From contig CAZOPW010000017.1 of the NCBI GenBank assembly GCA_964581795.1, forward strand, positions 1 through 34,391: DNA of 34,391 nucleotides, written 5' to 3'. The position numbers and the translations under genes are program-made. The notes beneath the pieces are model-generated. The model saw nothing but the letters and a program-made list of their open reading frames with translations, was not told where the DNA came from and searched no databases. The DNA comes from EX4572-165 sp964581795. GTDB taxonomy: Archaea; Thermoplasmatota; E2; DHVEG-1. Shown piece by piece: positions 15,081 through 23,884 of the stretch; within the stretch, counting starts at the first letter, position 1, and each line of letters starts with the position of its first letter.

Positions 15081-17984
15081 TTAGGATACCATTATTCGTA
15101 GGTCATTTTTACCTTTTTCTGCAATCCAAGGAAGCGTGATATCCGCATGTCCTCCTGCAGGGATAATAAGCTCCTCTACTTTATTTTTTTCCTTGTTGTT
15201 AATAAATAACTTCACTGAAACATTTTTAGCTTGCACTGATCCATTATTCAGTAATCGTAAGGAAGTAGAGACTTTATCATCTTTTGAAAATGATTTCGGC
15301 CAATGAAAAACATCCTTAATTTCAAGAGAAACAGTTCCATCTGAAAGAGAACAAAAGAGTGGGATTTTCTCCTGTTTGCTTTTTCCTTCAGTGGTTACAA
15401 TTAATTCAAACTCGTTCCAATCACCGGGGTTCACTTGATCACTTGCAGTTACCGTTGCCGTAATCGTCTGCTGATTTTTAGCAGGAATCGAAATTTGATT
15501 TTGAGAAAATTCAATATTCCATGAATTAGACTTTTGTGCTAAATCAGAAGAGATATGATACGTTCTCATTTTATTTGTCGTGTTTTTTAATGTTACTTCA
15601 TAAGTTGCAGTGTTATCAGGTGAAATTTCTTTAACACGATCAAGACAGATGATTTCAACATATTTGTTTGTGAGAATAAATGCCATCAAAATAAGAATGA
15701 AGAAAACCACTATAAAAATTATGGATACTAAAACAATAGGTCCATATTCCCCAAAGACTTCCGTCAAACCAAGAGATTCAGAGATTCCTTCAAAATAATC
15801 GTATATATTCTCAAAGATATTTGCTCCAATAATCGTAATATTAACAGATACATCTTGTTCAATGCCACTTCGTTTTGATCTCACTTTAAATGTTATCGTT
15901 GCTTCATCAATCTCTGTTTTCTCTGGAATAGAAACCTTTACAGAAACATTTGTATTATTTCCAACTTCAAGATTATCAAAAGTATTTGGAGAAACACTGA
16001 CGGAAATATTCTCATCAGCTGTTGCAGAAAAAATAAAACTATCTTTCCACAGTCCAGTGTTATTATTTTCAATTACAAATGTAAATGTAGCATTTGTTCC
16101 ATGGACTACCTCTTTATCTTTTGGAGCAGTAATAATCGTATCATACGTTACTGCATCTTCAGAAACCTCTGCGGATAACTGAACCGTATCATAGCCTGTT
16201 TTTCCAATAATTTCAAGCGTAATTTCTAAGGGATCTTCATCATAAGCATCAAGGGTTGTACCAAGAGAAGTCAATGACACGGTCACTGACTTGTTACTAT
16301 TTTCACCGATAGAAAATGATTCAGGAGTAATAGATACATCCCAGAATTCCTGCTCATCAGAAGAAAATGTGTCTGCTTGAACACTGACGGAAACAGAATC
16401 TTGTAATTCACTAGTTATATCAAGTGCATATTCTACGGTCTCACCTACTATAATTTTTCCATTACTTGGGTTTCGAGCAGTTGAAGTTTGAATATGATCT
16501 GTTTCTGAAAGCGTGAATGAAAGCAGAGAAAGAAAGTCACTTGCACCATAAAAAATTTCAGTAGATCGTAAGAAATTATCTGCAGCAGCTGGCTCACTTA
16601 ATGAAAGACGTAACCCTATCTCATTGCCATATGTGAGCTCCTGGCCTGCTCCAAGATCATCAAATGTGAACCGGTATGGTTTTAACGAAGTAGAAAATAA
16701 ATTCGTTCTCTCTAATGTTACACTATCTGTATCAAGAGTGGTATTTCCATATCTTAATTCCGCTGTTACCACCATTTGATCGTTTAATCTTTGCCCATCC
16801 TTATGGTTAATATACACAATTGCTGATGCATCTGAAATGATTTTATTACGGTTCAATTCAGGTCCAGTCCATACGCCGTTAGAGCTTACGAGATCAACTG
16901 ATTGTTGTACTGCGGTATTAGGTCGAGATGCTTTTAAAACATTATTTGGATGTAAATAATAGGTAACGCTATTATCTTCACCACTATCTGTTGTCCTTAA
17001 TGGAACAGTAACTGAAGAACGATAATCGTTTGAGTCATATACAAACGAAGAACTAATGATTGCTTCAACGACCTCGGCGATATCCTCCTTTGTGATAGAT
17101 ATCTCAAAGCCTTCTTCTTCCATGAGTTCTTCGAGTTCATCAAGAAGTGCGAATAATTCATTTATAGAACTGATATCAGTTATATTTGCAATTGATCTTA
17201 TTGCTTTCACGACGAATTGAGTCACATTTTTTAATAGTGGATTCTCCCTTTTTAAGAGGGTTGGAATTGTTTTTTCTCCAGGTATAAGTTCAACGGAGAA
17301 TAGGATAGATTGGTTTGGATTAATTGTTTTGGAGATATTTGTTAAAGTTACCGATTGTTGAATTGTTTTCTGAAAATAACCAGGTGTTAATGAGATCGTT
17401 GTATTTTTCACTTCAACAGGAAGAATTGATCCCTCACTGTATGTGTATACGGTTAATTTCACTTTATCGTTCTTATGTAACTGACTTGCAGGTTTTGTTC
17501 TAAAGAAAAGCTCATAATCGATATTGCCACTTAATTTTATAGTTTCATTTCCAGTATATTTATATGATTGAATAATACGTAATGGATGAGGGAATAAGAG
17601 ACTAAATTGATCAAATAATTCTAAATATTCTATTGGAAAACCAGTTAATTCTTGGAATTCCTCTGCATCTAAATTCTCAAATAATACAAATGCCCAACTT
17701 ATAAACCATTGTAGAATCGTTTCATTATCAAAAGATACCCCTTCTTTTAATGAAATATCGATGAGACGAGGAGGATAATATGAAGCGTTATTATCAGTTG
17801 GTGGGATTTCGGAGAGAAGGGGATATGTTCCAAGTGAATCGAAATTCAATCCCTTTTTGAAATACAATTTTGTTTTTTCATCCTGTTGAGCTGAACAAAA
17901 CGGTGTGAATAACGGTGATATAAGGATAGAAAGAGCTAGAATAGTGCATAGAAAAGTTCTTAATGCGTGCGTTTTCGATGGCAT
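15081..17984 (-). CDS. Large single-span membrane protein with beta-sandwich (NEW3/CARDB-like) domains
   Basis: A protein of 967 residues. A signal peptide covers 1 to about 33 (TFLCTILALSILISPLFTPFCSA). The exported part (about 34-745) includes an acidic helical stretch (LFALLDELEELMEEEGFEIS) and several repeats of the kind FSIGENSNKSVTVSLTSLGT and FDNLEVGNNTNVSVKVSI, typical of NEW3 or CARDB-like Ig folds. One membrane span lies at about 749-772 (IVLVSIIFIVVFFILILMAFILT). The last 195 residues again contain two beta-sandwich domains (IPAKNQQTITATVTASDQVNPGDW ... LLNNGSVQAKNVSVKLFINN). If the signal peptide is cleaved, this tail would be cytoplasmic, which is unusual for such domains. No enzyme motif is seen; a surface scaffold is inferred. 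Confidence 0.72.
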   Translation of the reverse strand: MPSKTHALRTFLCTILALSILISPLFTPFCSAQQDEKTKLYFKKGLNFDSLGTYPLLSEIPPTDNNASYYPPRLIDISLKEGVSFDNETILQWFISWAFVLFENLDAEEFQELTGFPIEYLELFDQFSLLFPHPLRIIQSYKYTGNETIKLSGNIDYELFFRTKPASQLHKNDKVKLTVYTYSEGSILPVEVKNTTISLTPGYFQKTIQQSVTLTNISKTINPNQSILFSVELIPGEKTIPTLLKRENPLLKNVTQFVVKAIRSIANITDISSINELFALLDELEELMEEEGFEISITKEDIAEVVEAIISSSFVYDSNDYRSSVTVPLRTTDSGEDNSVTYYLHPNNVLKASRPNTAVQQSVDLVSSNGVWTGPELNRNKIISDASAIVYINHKDGQRLNDQMVVTAELRYGNTTLDTDSVTLERTNLFSTSLKPYRFTFDDLGAGQELTYGNEIGLRLSLSEPAAADNFLRSTEIFYGASDFLSLLSFTLSETDHIQTSTARNPSNGKIIVGETVEYALDITSELQDSVSVSVQADTFSSDEQEFWDVSITPESFSIGENSNKSVTVSLTSLGTTLDAYDEDPLEITLEIIGKTGYDTVQLSAEVSEDAVTYDTIITAPKDKEVVHGTNATFTFVIENNNTGLWKDSFIFSATADENISVSVSPNTFDNLEVGNNTNVSVKVSIPEKTEIDEATITFKVRSKRSGIEQDVSVNITIIGANIFENIYDYFEGISESLGLTEVFGEYGPIVLVSIIFIVVFFILILMAFILTNKYVEIICLDRVKEISPDNTATYEVTLKNTTNKMRTYHISSDLAQKSNSWNIEFSQNQISIPAKNQQTITATVTASDQVNPGDWNEFELIVTTEGKSKQEKIPLFCSLSDGTVSLEIKDVFHWPKSFSKDDKVSTSLRLLNNGSVQAKNVSVKLFINNKEKNKVEELIIPAGGHADITLPWIAEKGKNDLRIMVS

Positions 17985-18210
17985 CTCTGCATAACCTCGG
18001 CAACATTAATATCCATTGGATTAATATATAAATGTTTGTTTACAGCTATTATCAATTTTTCGGAAAAACTCCGATATGTTAAACACCTGTTACTTTCGAC
18101 TTTTTGTTCACATTTTTTTGTTTTTCTTTTTTCAACAATTTTTTTTGAAAAAACATAAATACTCATATCTTATCAATACGTTGAGGATTATTCCTTGATT
18201 GGGATGACAC
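17985..18210. promoter_or_regulatory. Divergent promoter region of two surface-protein genes
   Basis: For the minus-strand 967-residue protein, CATTTATATATTAATCC (about 18017-18033) is a TATA box that predicts transcription start near 18000. For the plus-strand gene at 18211, ACATAAATACTCATATC (about 18151-18167) is the best TATA-like element, giving a leader of about 30 bases. The stretch 18085-18150 is rich in T with runs such as CATTTTTTTGTTTTTCTTTTTTC. No clear inverted repeat is visible. Confidence 0.45.
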
Positions 18211-19383
18211 ATGAGGATAGTTAGAATACTTAAAGCCATTCTTATCATCAATCTTTTCTTATTAGCATTTCATTTCTTCACTCCAACTATCTTAGCTTCA
18301 CCCGACATGGAAATAGAAGTCCTTCCTCCACAACCAGTAAGTCAACAGAATTTCACCATTAGTGTGTATAATCCAACATTGGCCAATGTTACACCATATT
18401 TAACTGACGTCGTTATTAGGTTTCAACAAACAAATTATACTATTACCGATATTCTTCCTAATCGAGAACTTGTCCTCACTGCACCACAAGTAAACATTCC
18501 AACACAATATACAATTGAAGCATACAAAGAAGGATATAACGATACAAACAAAACAATTACAATAATGCCAGATTCAGCTGATCCAGCTCATATTATTATC
18601 ACAGTAATAAATGATACAATAATTGCCAACTCCTATTTTAATCTACGAATAACTGATGAATATAACACTCCCATTCAAAATGCTACAGTAAGCATTCAAA
18701 ATCATAATGATAAAGACTCAGATGGATTGACAAATGAATCAGGCTATATTAGATTACGAGCACCAAATAAACAAGAAATTCAAATTCTTGCTCAAAAAGA
18801 AGGATATCAAGATGATACAACTACCATTTGGGTAGAAACAACGCAGGATTCATTTACTCAGTTCTTAACAGACCCATTCACACCTATTCTCATTGCAATA
18901 CTCATTCTAATAGGATCGATTCTTTATGTAAGCTTAAAAAACAAAAATTTACTCCCCTCATCAATTCCATCTCAGATCACATCAAAAAAAGAGGGGAACA
19001 CCCAAACAAAAGAGGCTTACCATCACGATTCGATTAAACCAATAAAAAAAGAGAATAGAAAAACATTAAGAGATTTTCAAAAGATAAACCATTCAACGCT
19101 GTCACCTAAAATTGAGGAAATAAACATTGCTAAACCACGATCTCGCAAAGACATCATTCACCTTGATCACAAACCACAAAATACATCATCACAAAAACCC
19201 ATTAAACAACATCATCAATGGTTTTCAGAAAAAGAAACAATTGATGAAAAAGTAGATGAACTTTTATCAAAAAAAGCTCCAAAAGAAACAAAAGATGATT
19301 GGTTCAAAGGAACCGATTCCTTAAAAAATAGAATTGATTCAACAATAACACAGAAACAAAAAAAGAAAAATTCAACATCTTAA
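18211..19383 (+). CDS. Surface protein: exported beta domains, one span, long charged cytoplasmic tail
   Basis: A protein of 390 residues. Residues 1-30 are a signal peptide (basic start, hydrophobic core, ILAS end). About 31-120 is a beta-sandwich with many N-glycosylation-type NxT sites (NFT, NVT, NYT, NKT). About 125-210 is a carboxypeptidase-regulatory-like domain (PIQNATVSIQ ... DSDGLTNESGYIRLRAPN ... QKEGYQDDTTT). A single span follows at about 224-242. The C-terminal 145 residues are Lys/Ser/Thr-rich with repeated KK, probably disordered, and end with a helical stretch (EKVDELLSKKAPKET). It is divergent from the 967-residue protein, which has a similar outside-in layout, so the two may work together at the envelope. 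Confidence 0.68.
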   Translation: MRIVRILKAILIINLFLLAFHFFTPTILASPDMEIEVLPPQPVSQQNFTISVYNPTLANVTPYLTDVVIRFQQTNYTITDILPNRELVLTAPQVNIPTQYTIEAYKEGYNDTNKTITIMPDSADPAHIIITVINDTIIANSYFNLRITDEYNTPIQNATVSIQNHNDKDSDGLTNESGYIRLRAPNKQEIQILAQKEGYQDDTTTIWVETTQDSFTQFLTDPFTPILIAILILIGSILYVSLKNKNLLPSSIPSQITSKKEGNTQTKEAYHHDSIKPIKKENRKTLRDFQKINHSTLSPKIEEINIAKPRSRKDIIHLDHKPQNTSSQKPIKQHHQWFSEKETIDEKVDELLSKKAPKETKDDWFKGTDSLKNRIDSTITQKQKKKNSTS

Positions 19384-19403
19384 TTTTTTTAAAAGTGAAA
19401 CCA

Positions 19404-20324
19404 TTAATCTTTTAATCTTATTTCTAAAGTGTCTAAATCTTTTGGAATAACAACTGGTGAAAAGACTTCTTCAGCCTCTTTTTGTAATTGTTTTGTCGAT
19501 AAATATCGAGGACTAATATGAACCAACACTAATTTATCAACATGAGCACTGCTAGCTATTTCAGCGGCTTGTTTCGCTGTAGAATGGCCATACGAATTTG
19601 CTCGTTGCTGTAATGAATCATCAAAAGTTGCTTCATGAATTAACACATCAGCATCCATTGCAAAAGAAACCATCGAATCAATTGGTTTTGTATCCCCACT
19701 ATAGATAACTGTTCTCCCAGGTCTTGGAGGACCAAGCACCATTTCAGGTTCTATTATTGTTCCATTTGATAGTTCTACATTATGACCTTGCTGTAATTGA
19801 CTGAATAAAGGGCCTTCTGGAACACCAAGAGACAATGCTTTTGGCTTGTCAAACTTTCCCGGTCGTTTTGGTTCACGAAACCGAAATGCCAAAGATGGAA
19901 CACCATGATTGGTTTGTAACACATCAATATAATATCCTTCGAAAACAAGGGTATCTTCATCATGTATTTCATGAGAATAAATTGGAAAAGTCGGTCTGAA
20001 ATAACCAAGAGTAACAAGTTTAACAGCTAATTCATCCATCCCCGGTGGACCATAAATGTGAACAGGATCCTTTCTATCATTCAATTGCATCGTTTGTAAA
20101 AGTCCAGATAATCCAAGAAAATGATCTCCATGAAAATGGCTGATGAAGATACGAGAGATTTGCATATAACTCAATGAAGATTTTTGAATCTGACGTTGTG
20201 TTCCTTCACCACAGTCAAAAAGAAGGACTTCACCATCTTTTTTCAATGCAACACTAGTTACATTTCGTTGGACCGTTGGCCAACTTCCACCGGTTCCTAG
20301 AAAAAACAGTTCTAATTGTGACAT
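19404..20324 (-). CDS. rnz: Ribonuclease Z (tRNA 3'-end endonuclease)
   Basis: A protein of 306 residues, the usual length for the short RNase Z of archaea. It cuts tRNA precursors on the 3' side of the discriminator base. Zinc ligands are in HFHGDH (63-68), the HGVPSLAF region, SGDTKP and HEATFDD, and a final HIS motif near the end. The flexible exosite arm lies around residues 150-185 (REPKRPGKFDKPKALSLG), rich in basic residues for tRNA binding. It is the last gene of a minus-strand group, 34 bases after the tRNA methyltransferase, which fits a joint role in tRNA maturation. It converges with the surface protein gene at 19383 with a 20-base gap. Confidence 0.93.
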   Translation of the reverse strand: MSQLELFFLGTGGSWPTVQRNVTSVALKKDGEVLLFDCGEGTQRQIQKSSLSYMQISRIFISHFHGDHFLGLSGLLQTMQLNDRKDPVHIYGPPGMDELAVKLVTLGYFRPTFPIYSHEIHDEDTLVFEGYYIDVLQTNHGVPSLAFRFREPKRPGKFDKPKALSLGVPEGPLFSQLQQGHNVELSNGTIIEPEMVLGPPRPGRTVIYSGDTKPIDSMVSFAMDADVLIHEATFDDSLQQRANSYGHSTAKQAAEIASSAHVDKLVLVHISPRYLSTKQLQKEAEEVFSPVVIPKDLDTLEIRLKD

Positions 20325-20358
20325 CTTTATCAGGTCATTTCATTTGAGACTAAAAGTA

Positions 20359-21381
20359 TTATGGTGTTTGTTCAAATACGTGAAACCATCTAGTTAAACT
20401 CTTGTGTACACGAAGAGGATAAGAAATTTTATGAACAAGACCCTGGAAACTATAATTCTTCAATTGTTCTGAGAACGTTCCAACAACTGCTCTTTTTCCT
20501 GGTTTAAGCATGCGTTGTATACTCTGCATAGCACGAACGTATAATGATTGAATTTCTTCACCTTGAGTACTCGTTGCCTTCCCATAAGGCAAATCAGTAA
20601 CAATAGCATCAACTTTTTGAGATAATTGATCCGGGACATCTGTAATATCTGCTGAGATCATCTGATAAGGAGTAATATTATATGATTTCAAATTTTGTTT
20701 AGCTCCATCAACCATATCTTTTGAAATATCACTGCCCATAACGTTCATATTCATTAGTCCTGCTTCAAGAAGAAAACCACCAGTTCCACAAAAGGGGTCA
20801 AGCACATACTCATTTGGTTTTACACGGCAGATATTGACAAGAGCACGAGCAATTTTTGGATGAAGTGAAATAGGCGAGAAAAATGGTCGTAAATGAGCTT
20901 TCCGCTGTTCAAAATCACTACGATTGATTGCAGCTTTTTGTTCTGAAACATGAATAGATTCATCTGTGATGAGTAAAAAAATAATGTTTTCTGGATGAGT
21001 TAAATCAACTTTTCGGGTTTGAGTATAAACATCAGCAACTGCTCGTACAAATTTTTTTGAAGGTTGACTTTCAGACCTGTTCCTTGACCGAATAGCAATC
21101 GTTCCTGTTGTTGAAAGAGGATGATTCTTTGACTTATGTTTGATTTCAGCAAGTATCGGTGGAGAGCTAAATAATAATCGGCCAATAGAAAAACTCATTG
21201 ATAATCGTTGTGCAAAATAATCTATTTGATTATCAGTAAGATCAACTGATAGGATAAGAGCATCTTCATTATAAGATGTTATTGAAAATGAATGATGTTC
21301 AGCTTTTAAACAAGAGATGATTTCGTCATGGGCAAGCAATGGATACTCTTTTGATAAATCAAAGATAATCTTAGTAGTCAT
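20359..21381 (-). CDS. trmG10: tRNA (guanine10-N2)-methyltransferase, THUMP-Rossmann type
   Basis: A protein of 340 residues. The N-terminal half (about 1-160) contains the ferredoxin-like and THUMP domains that bind tRNA (FVRAVADVYTQTRKVDLTHP ... IFLLITDESIHVS). The C-terminal half is a SAM-dependent Rossmann domain with DPFCGTGG (195-202), GSDISKDM and the amino-methylating motif DLPYG (263-267), which is the [ND]-[LP]-P-Y form used to methylate exocyclic amines. The archaeal family methylates N2 of G10 in tRNA. It sits 17 bases after the antiporter gene and 34 bases before RNase Z. The N-terminus is complete. Confidence 0.88.
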   Translation of the reverse strand: MTTKIIFDLSKEYPLLAHDEIISCLKAEHHSFSITSYNEDALILSVDLTDNQIDYFAQRLSMSFSIGRLLFSSPPILAEIKHKSKNHPLSTTGTIAIRSRNRSESQPSKKFVRAVADVYTQTRKVDLTHPENIIFLLITDESIHVSEQKAAINRSDFEQRKAHLRPFFSPISLHPKIARALVNICRVKPNEYVLDPFCGTGGFLLEAGLMNMNVMGSDISKDMVDGAKQNLKSYNITPYQMISADITDVPDQLSQKVDAIVTDLPYGKATSTQGEEIQSLYVRAMQSIQRMLKPGKRAVVGTFSEQLKNYSFQGLVHKISYPLRVHKSLTRWFHVFEQTP

Positions 21382-21397
21382 TTTAGAATCCTAAGTT

Positions 21398-22633
21398 TTA
21401 TTTTTTTAGTTGTTGTGAAGAATCATTTTGAAATGTGATATTAATTAATAATGGCGTAATCAGAGTCGTACAAATAGTTAAAAGTACGGTTACAGCGAGA
21501 AGTTGATGGGCTATGATGCCAACAATTAATTTTTTTGAAATTGCTGTACTGACAATAATTAATGCAAGTTCCATTCGAGGAATCATTCCGATGCCAATCT
21601 GAAAGGATTCTTTAACACTTGATCCACTTACCAAAGCACCAATTCCACAACCAATAATCTTTCCGATTATCGCTATTATTATGATAATGATTGCAAAAAC
21701 AGCAATGGAAGTAAATGAACTAATGTCCTGTTCTATTCCAATAATGAGCTTTGCTCCAATCCAAATGAAAAATAAAGGAACAAAAAAACCATACCCAATA
21801 GTCTGGACATCATCAATTATTTTTCGAGATTTTAATGACTGGCCAATTAATAATCCTGCGATAAATGCACCAATGATACCTGAAATCCCAAATCGGTCTG
21901 CAAAAAATGAAAATAATAAGAACAAGGACAGTGAAATACTAAGAAATGCTTTGGGCAGATGAATATGTTCTCCAACACCAAGGATTCTATCAATAAATTT
22001 TAACCCAAGGTAAACAAAAATAATGAAAAACAATGCAATCTTAAGTCCAACATAAAGAAACGGATCAGATCCAACGACAAATGCAAGTAAAACAATACCA
22101 AGAACATCATCAATGACCGCCCCGCCGAGTATCGCAGCACCTGCATCTGTATCAAGCTTATGAATATCCATAAGTGTTCTCACAGTCACGCCGACAGAGG
22201 TAGCAACAAGGATCAGGCCAATAATCATACTTTCCTGACTGGTAAAACCAAACAACAACCCTGTTCCGATTCCCATCCCTAGTGGTACAATGACACCACC
22301 AATTGCAACAAAAGTTGATGTCCTTCCCATCGATTTCAATTGACCTATACTTGTTGAAAGCCCGGAAATAAACATGAGAAATAAAATACCAATTTCTGCA
22401 AGAAAGTCAAATTCAACTGATAAATAACTCAGGGAAGGAACCGTCCAATTGAAACCGAACAAGTCAATTGTTTGACCATTAAATATTGTAATACTTACTA
22501 ATCCAAGAAAAATTCCTGCTACAATTTCCCCAATAACTGATGGTAATTTTAATTTTGAGAAGAGGTAACCAAATACCCTGGCAAAAATCAATGCCAACGC
22601 AATCAATAAAGCAATATCATAAACCGTTATCAT
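21398..22633 (-). CDS. Na+/H+ antiporter of the CPA2 family
   Basis: A protein of 411 residues with about 12-13 membrane spans that exchanges protons for sodium (or potassium) across the cytoplasmic membrane. The ion-binding pair is D176-D177 (from the GTG) in GGAVIDDVLGIV, the two-Asp form of electrogenic NapA-like carriers. TSVGVTVRTLMD is the unwound helix-4 motif, and GMIPRMELALII corresponds to the helix-10 region with a conserved basic residue. The ATG at 22633 is taken as start (GTG directly before it). It overlaps the 3' end of the CBS protein gene by 17 bases with GAGGGTGATG at the junction, indicating coupling. No RCK/TrkA nucleotide-binding domain is fused; the CBS protein may supply regulation. 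Confidence 0.88.
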   Translation of the reverse strand: MITVYDIALLIALALIFARVFGYLFSKLKLPSVIGEIVAGIFLGLVSITIFNGQTIDLFGFNWTVPSLSYLSVEFDFLAEIGILFLMFISGLSTSIGQLKSMGRTSTFVAIGGVIVPLGMGIGTGLLFGFTSQESMIIGLILVATSVGVTVRTLMDIHKLDTDAGAAILGGAVIDDVLGIVLLAFVVGSDPFLYVGLKIALFFIIFVYLGLKFIDRILGVGEHIHLPKAFLSISLSLFLLFSFFADRFGISGIIGAFIAGLLIGQSLKSRKIIDDVQTIGYGFFVPLFFIWIGAKLIIGIEQDISSFTSIAVFAIIIIIIAIIGKIIGCGIGALVSGSSVKESFQIGIGMIPRMELALIIVSTAISKKLIVGIIAHQLLAVTVLLTICTTLITPLLINITFQNDSSQQLKK

Positions 22634-23147
22634 CACCCTCTACACTAGAGTCATCCTCACCCACTAAGGGATGGTATTGTGTCGCTGCATAATATTTACG
22701 AATTAATTGATGTAACGTTAATTCTCCAATGATCTTGTTTCCTTCCAACACAGGAAGGCGGCGAAGCCTGTATTTTACCATTTTTTGCAAAGCTTCCATT
22801 ATTTTATCATCTGCACGACATGAAATAATCTTGTTGCACATGATATCTTTCGCTGTTTTTGCGGTTCCATGTTGAAGAGAACGGATGTCTGGCATTCCAA
22901 AAACGTATGATGGAAGATCCTTAGGTGCAAGAATAGATAATACATCATGTTCAGTGATTACACCAGTAATAATGCGATCAGATCGCGAGGTTACCACCCA
23001 GATATGGTTTCGTCCACCTAAAATAGAAAGAACATGGAATATATCTTCATTCTCTTCTATAAGTGGAAGATCCCAAATTCGTTTGTCCATAAGCTGTTGA
23101 ACGGTCAACTCGTAAAAATCTGCAATCAAACGATTTTTCCCAGGCAT
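22617..23147 (-). CDS. Stand-alone CBS-pair protein, likely regulator of the antiporter
   Basis: A protein of 176 residues containing two CBS motifs (about 13-75, VQQLMDKRIWDLPLIEENED ... GVITEHDVLSIL; and about 95-152, TAKDIMCNKIISCRADDKIM ... RRLPVLEGNKIIGELTLHQL). Such Bateman modules bind adenosine nucleotides and report energy state. There is no other domain, except an acidic tail (VGEDDSSVEGDDNG). The stop codon lies within the first codons of the antiporter gene, so the two proteins are made together. Allosteric control of the antiporter by this protein is inferred from that coupling. It is the first gene of a four-gene minus-strand group. Confidence 0.8.
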   Translation of the reverse strand: MPGKNRLIADFYELTVQQLMDKRIWDLPLIEENEDIFHVLSILGGRNHIWVVTSRSDRIITGVITEHDVLSILAPKDLPSYVFGMPDIRSLQHGTAKTAKDIMCNKIISCRADDKIMEALQKMVKYRLRRLPVLEGNKIIGELTLHQLIRKYYAATQYHPLVGEDDSSVEGDDNGL

Positions 23148-23244
23148 AAGAAGTGAGAATTATAAACAATTATATAACAACTTCTCTTTAAGCGAAAGGG
23201 CGCAAATAATAATAAAATATATCAGTAATACTAATCTCTGTAAA

Positions 23245-23276
23245 ATAGGTGTTTTGACAAATAGGTGTTTTGACAA
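23245..23276. repeat. Perfect tandem 16-bp repeat upstream of the dCMP deaminase promoter
   Basis: ATAGGTGTTTTGACAA occurs twice, head to tail, at 23245-23260 and 23261-23276, with no mismatch. The second copy ends about 15 bases before the TATA box at 23291-23300. The location is right for an activator site that acts on TBP/TFB binding. It could also be a replication slippage duplication. Confidence 0.6.
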
Positions 23277-23290
23277 TTATAAAAAAACAT

Positions 23291-23300
23291 AATTATAAAG
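23291..23300 (+). promoter_or_regulatory. TATA box of the dCMP deaminase gene
   Basis: AATTATAAAG lies with its centre 37 bases before the ATG at 23333, predicting transcription start around 23320 and a leader of about a dozen bases without a RBS. The tandem 16-bp repeat sits directly upstream. Confidence 0.5.
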
Positions 23301-23332
23301 TACACGTCTAAAGATTAGGCTACTGAGTTTGA

Positions 23333-23845
23333 ATGTCTAAACGTCCAAGCTATGATGAATATTTCATGAGTATGGCCTTTCTTGCTGCCACAAGAAGTAC
23401 CTGTCTTCGTCGTCAAGTTGGAGCAGTCCTTGTTAAAAATAAACACGTCCTTGCAACTGGATATAATGGTCCACCAAAAGGAATGAAACATTGCTCCGAA
23501 ACGGGCTGTTTACGGGAGAAACTTGAAATCCCTTCTGGTGAACGACATGAGATCTGCCGAGGGCTTCACGCTGAACAAAACGCGATTATTCAAGCAGCTG
23601 TATTTGGAATTTCAATAGATGAATCAGTTATCTACGTGACTGACACCCCTTGTGTAGTATGTGCAAAAATGCTAATCAATGCAGGTGTGAAAGAAATTAT
23701 TTACGCTGGTAGTTATCCAGATGATCTAGCTCGGCAAATGATAGAAGAAAGTCATATCAAAATAAGGAAATTTCAGGGACGTACGATTAACCCTGAAGAA
23801 TTCTTAAAAAATAAGAAAGAATTTGAAAAAATAAGAAAAATATAA
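23333..23845 (+). CDS. dCMP deaminase
   Basis: A protein of 170 residues of the ComEB/dCMP deaminase family. It converts dCMP to dUMP, the precursor of dTMP. The catalytic zinc motif is HAE (79-81) with PCVVC (106-110). The long insert between the first strand and HAE contains C54, C59, H72 and C75 (HCSETGC ... RHEIC), the second structural zinc site known from this family. The substrate loop YNGPPKG is present at about 44-50. The promoter has a tandem 16-bp repeat upstream, suggesting regulation. The next gene, a regulator, starts 40 bases downstream with its own TATA box. Confidence 0.9.
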   Translation: MSKRPSYDEYFMSMAFLAATRSTCLRRQVGAVLVKNKHVLATGYNGPPKGMKHCSETGCLREKLEIPSGERHEICRGLHAEQNAIIQAAVFGISIDESVIYVTDTPCVVCAKMLINAGVKEIIYAGSYPDDLARQMIEESHIKIRKFQGRTINPEEFLKNKKEFEKIRKI

Positions 23846-23884
23846 ATACCCATAAATGATTATTTTCAGTTGAGGAGAGAGGAT

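Noticed and set aside
15862..16182. A 106-codon plus-strand frame inside the 967-residue protein gene
   Set aside because: It is a shadow of beta-strand-coding sequence on the other strand; no RBS, and the minus-strand protein has clear repeats through this region.
9367..23324. ATTAGGCTAC occurs both near 9367 and near 23315
   Set aside because: Ten-base repeats are expected by chance many times in 34 kb; only the perfect inverted repeat at 9310-9372 is kept as a finding.
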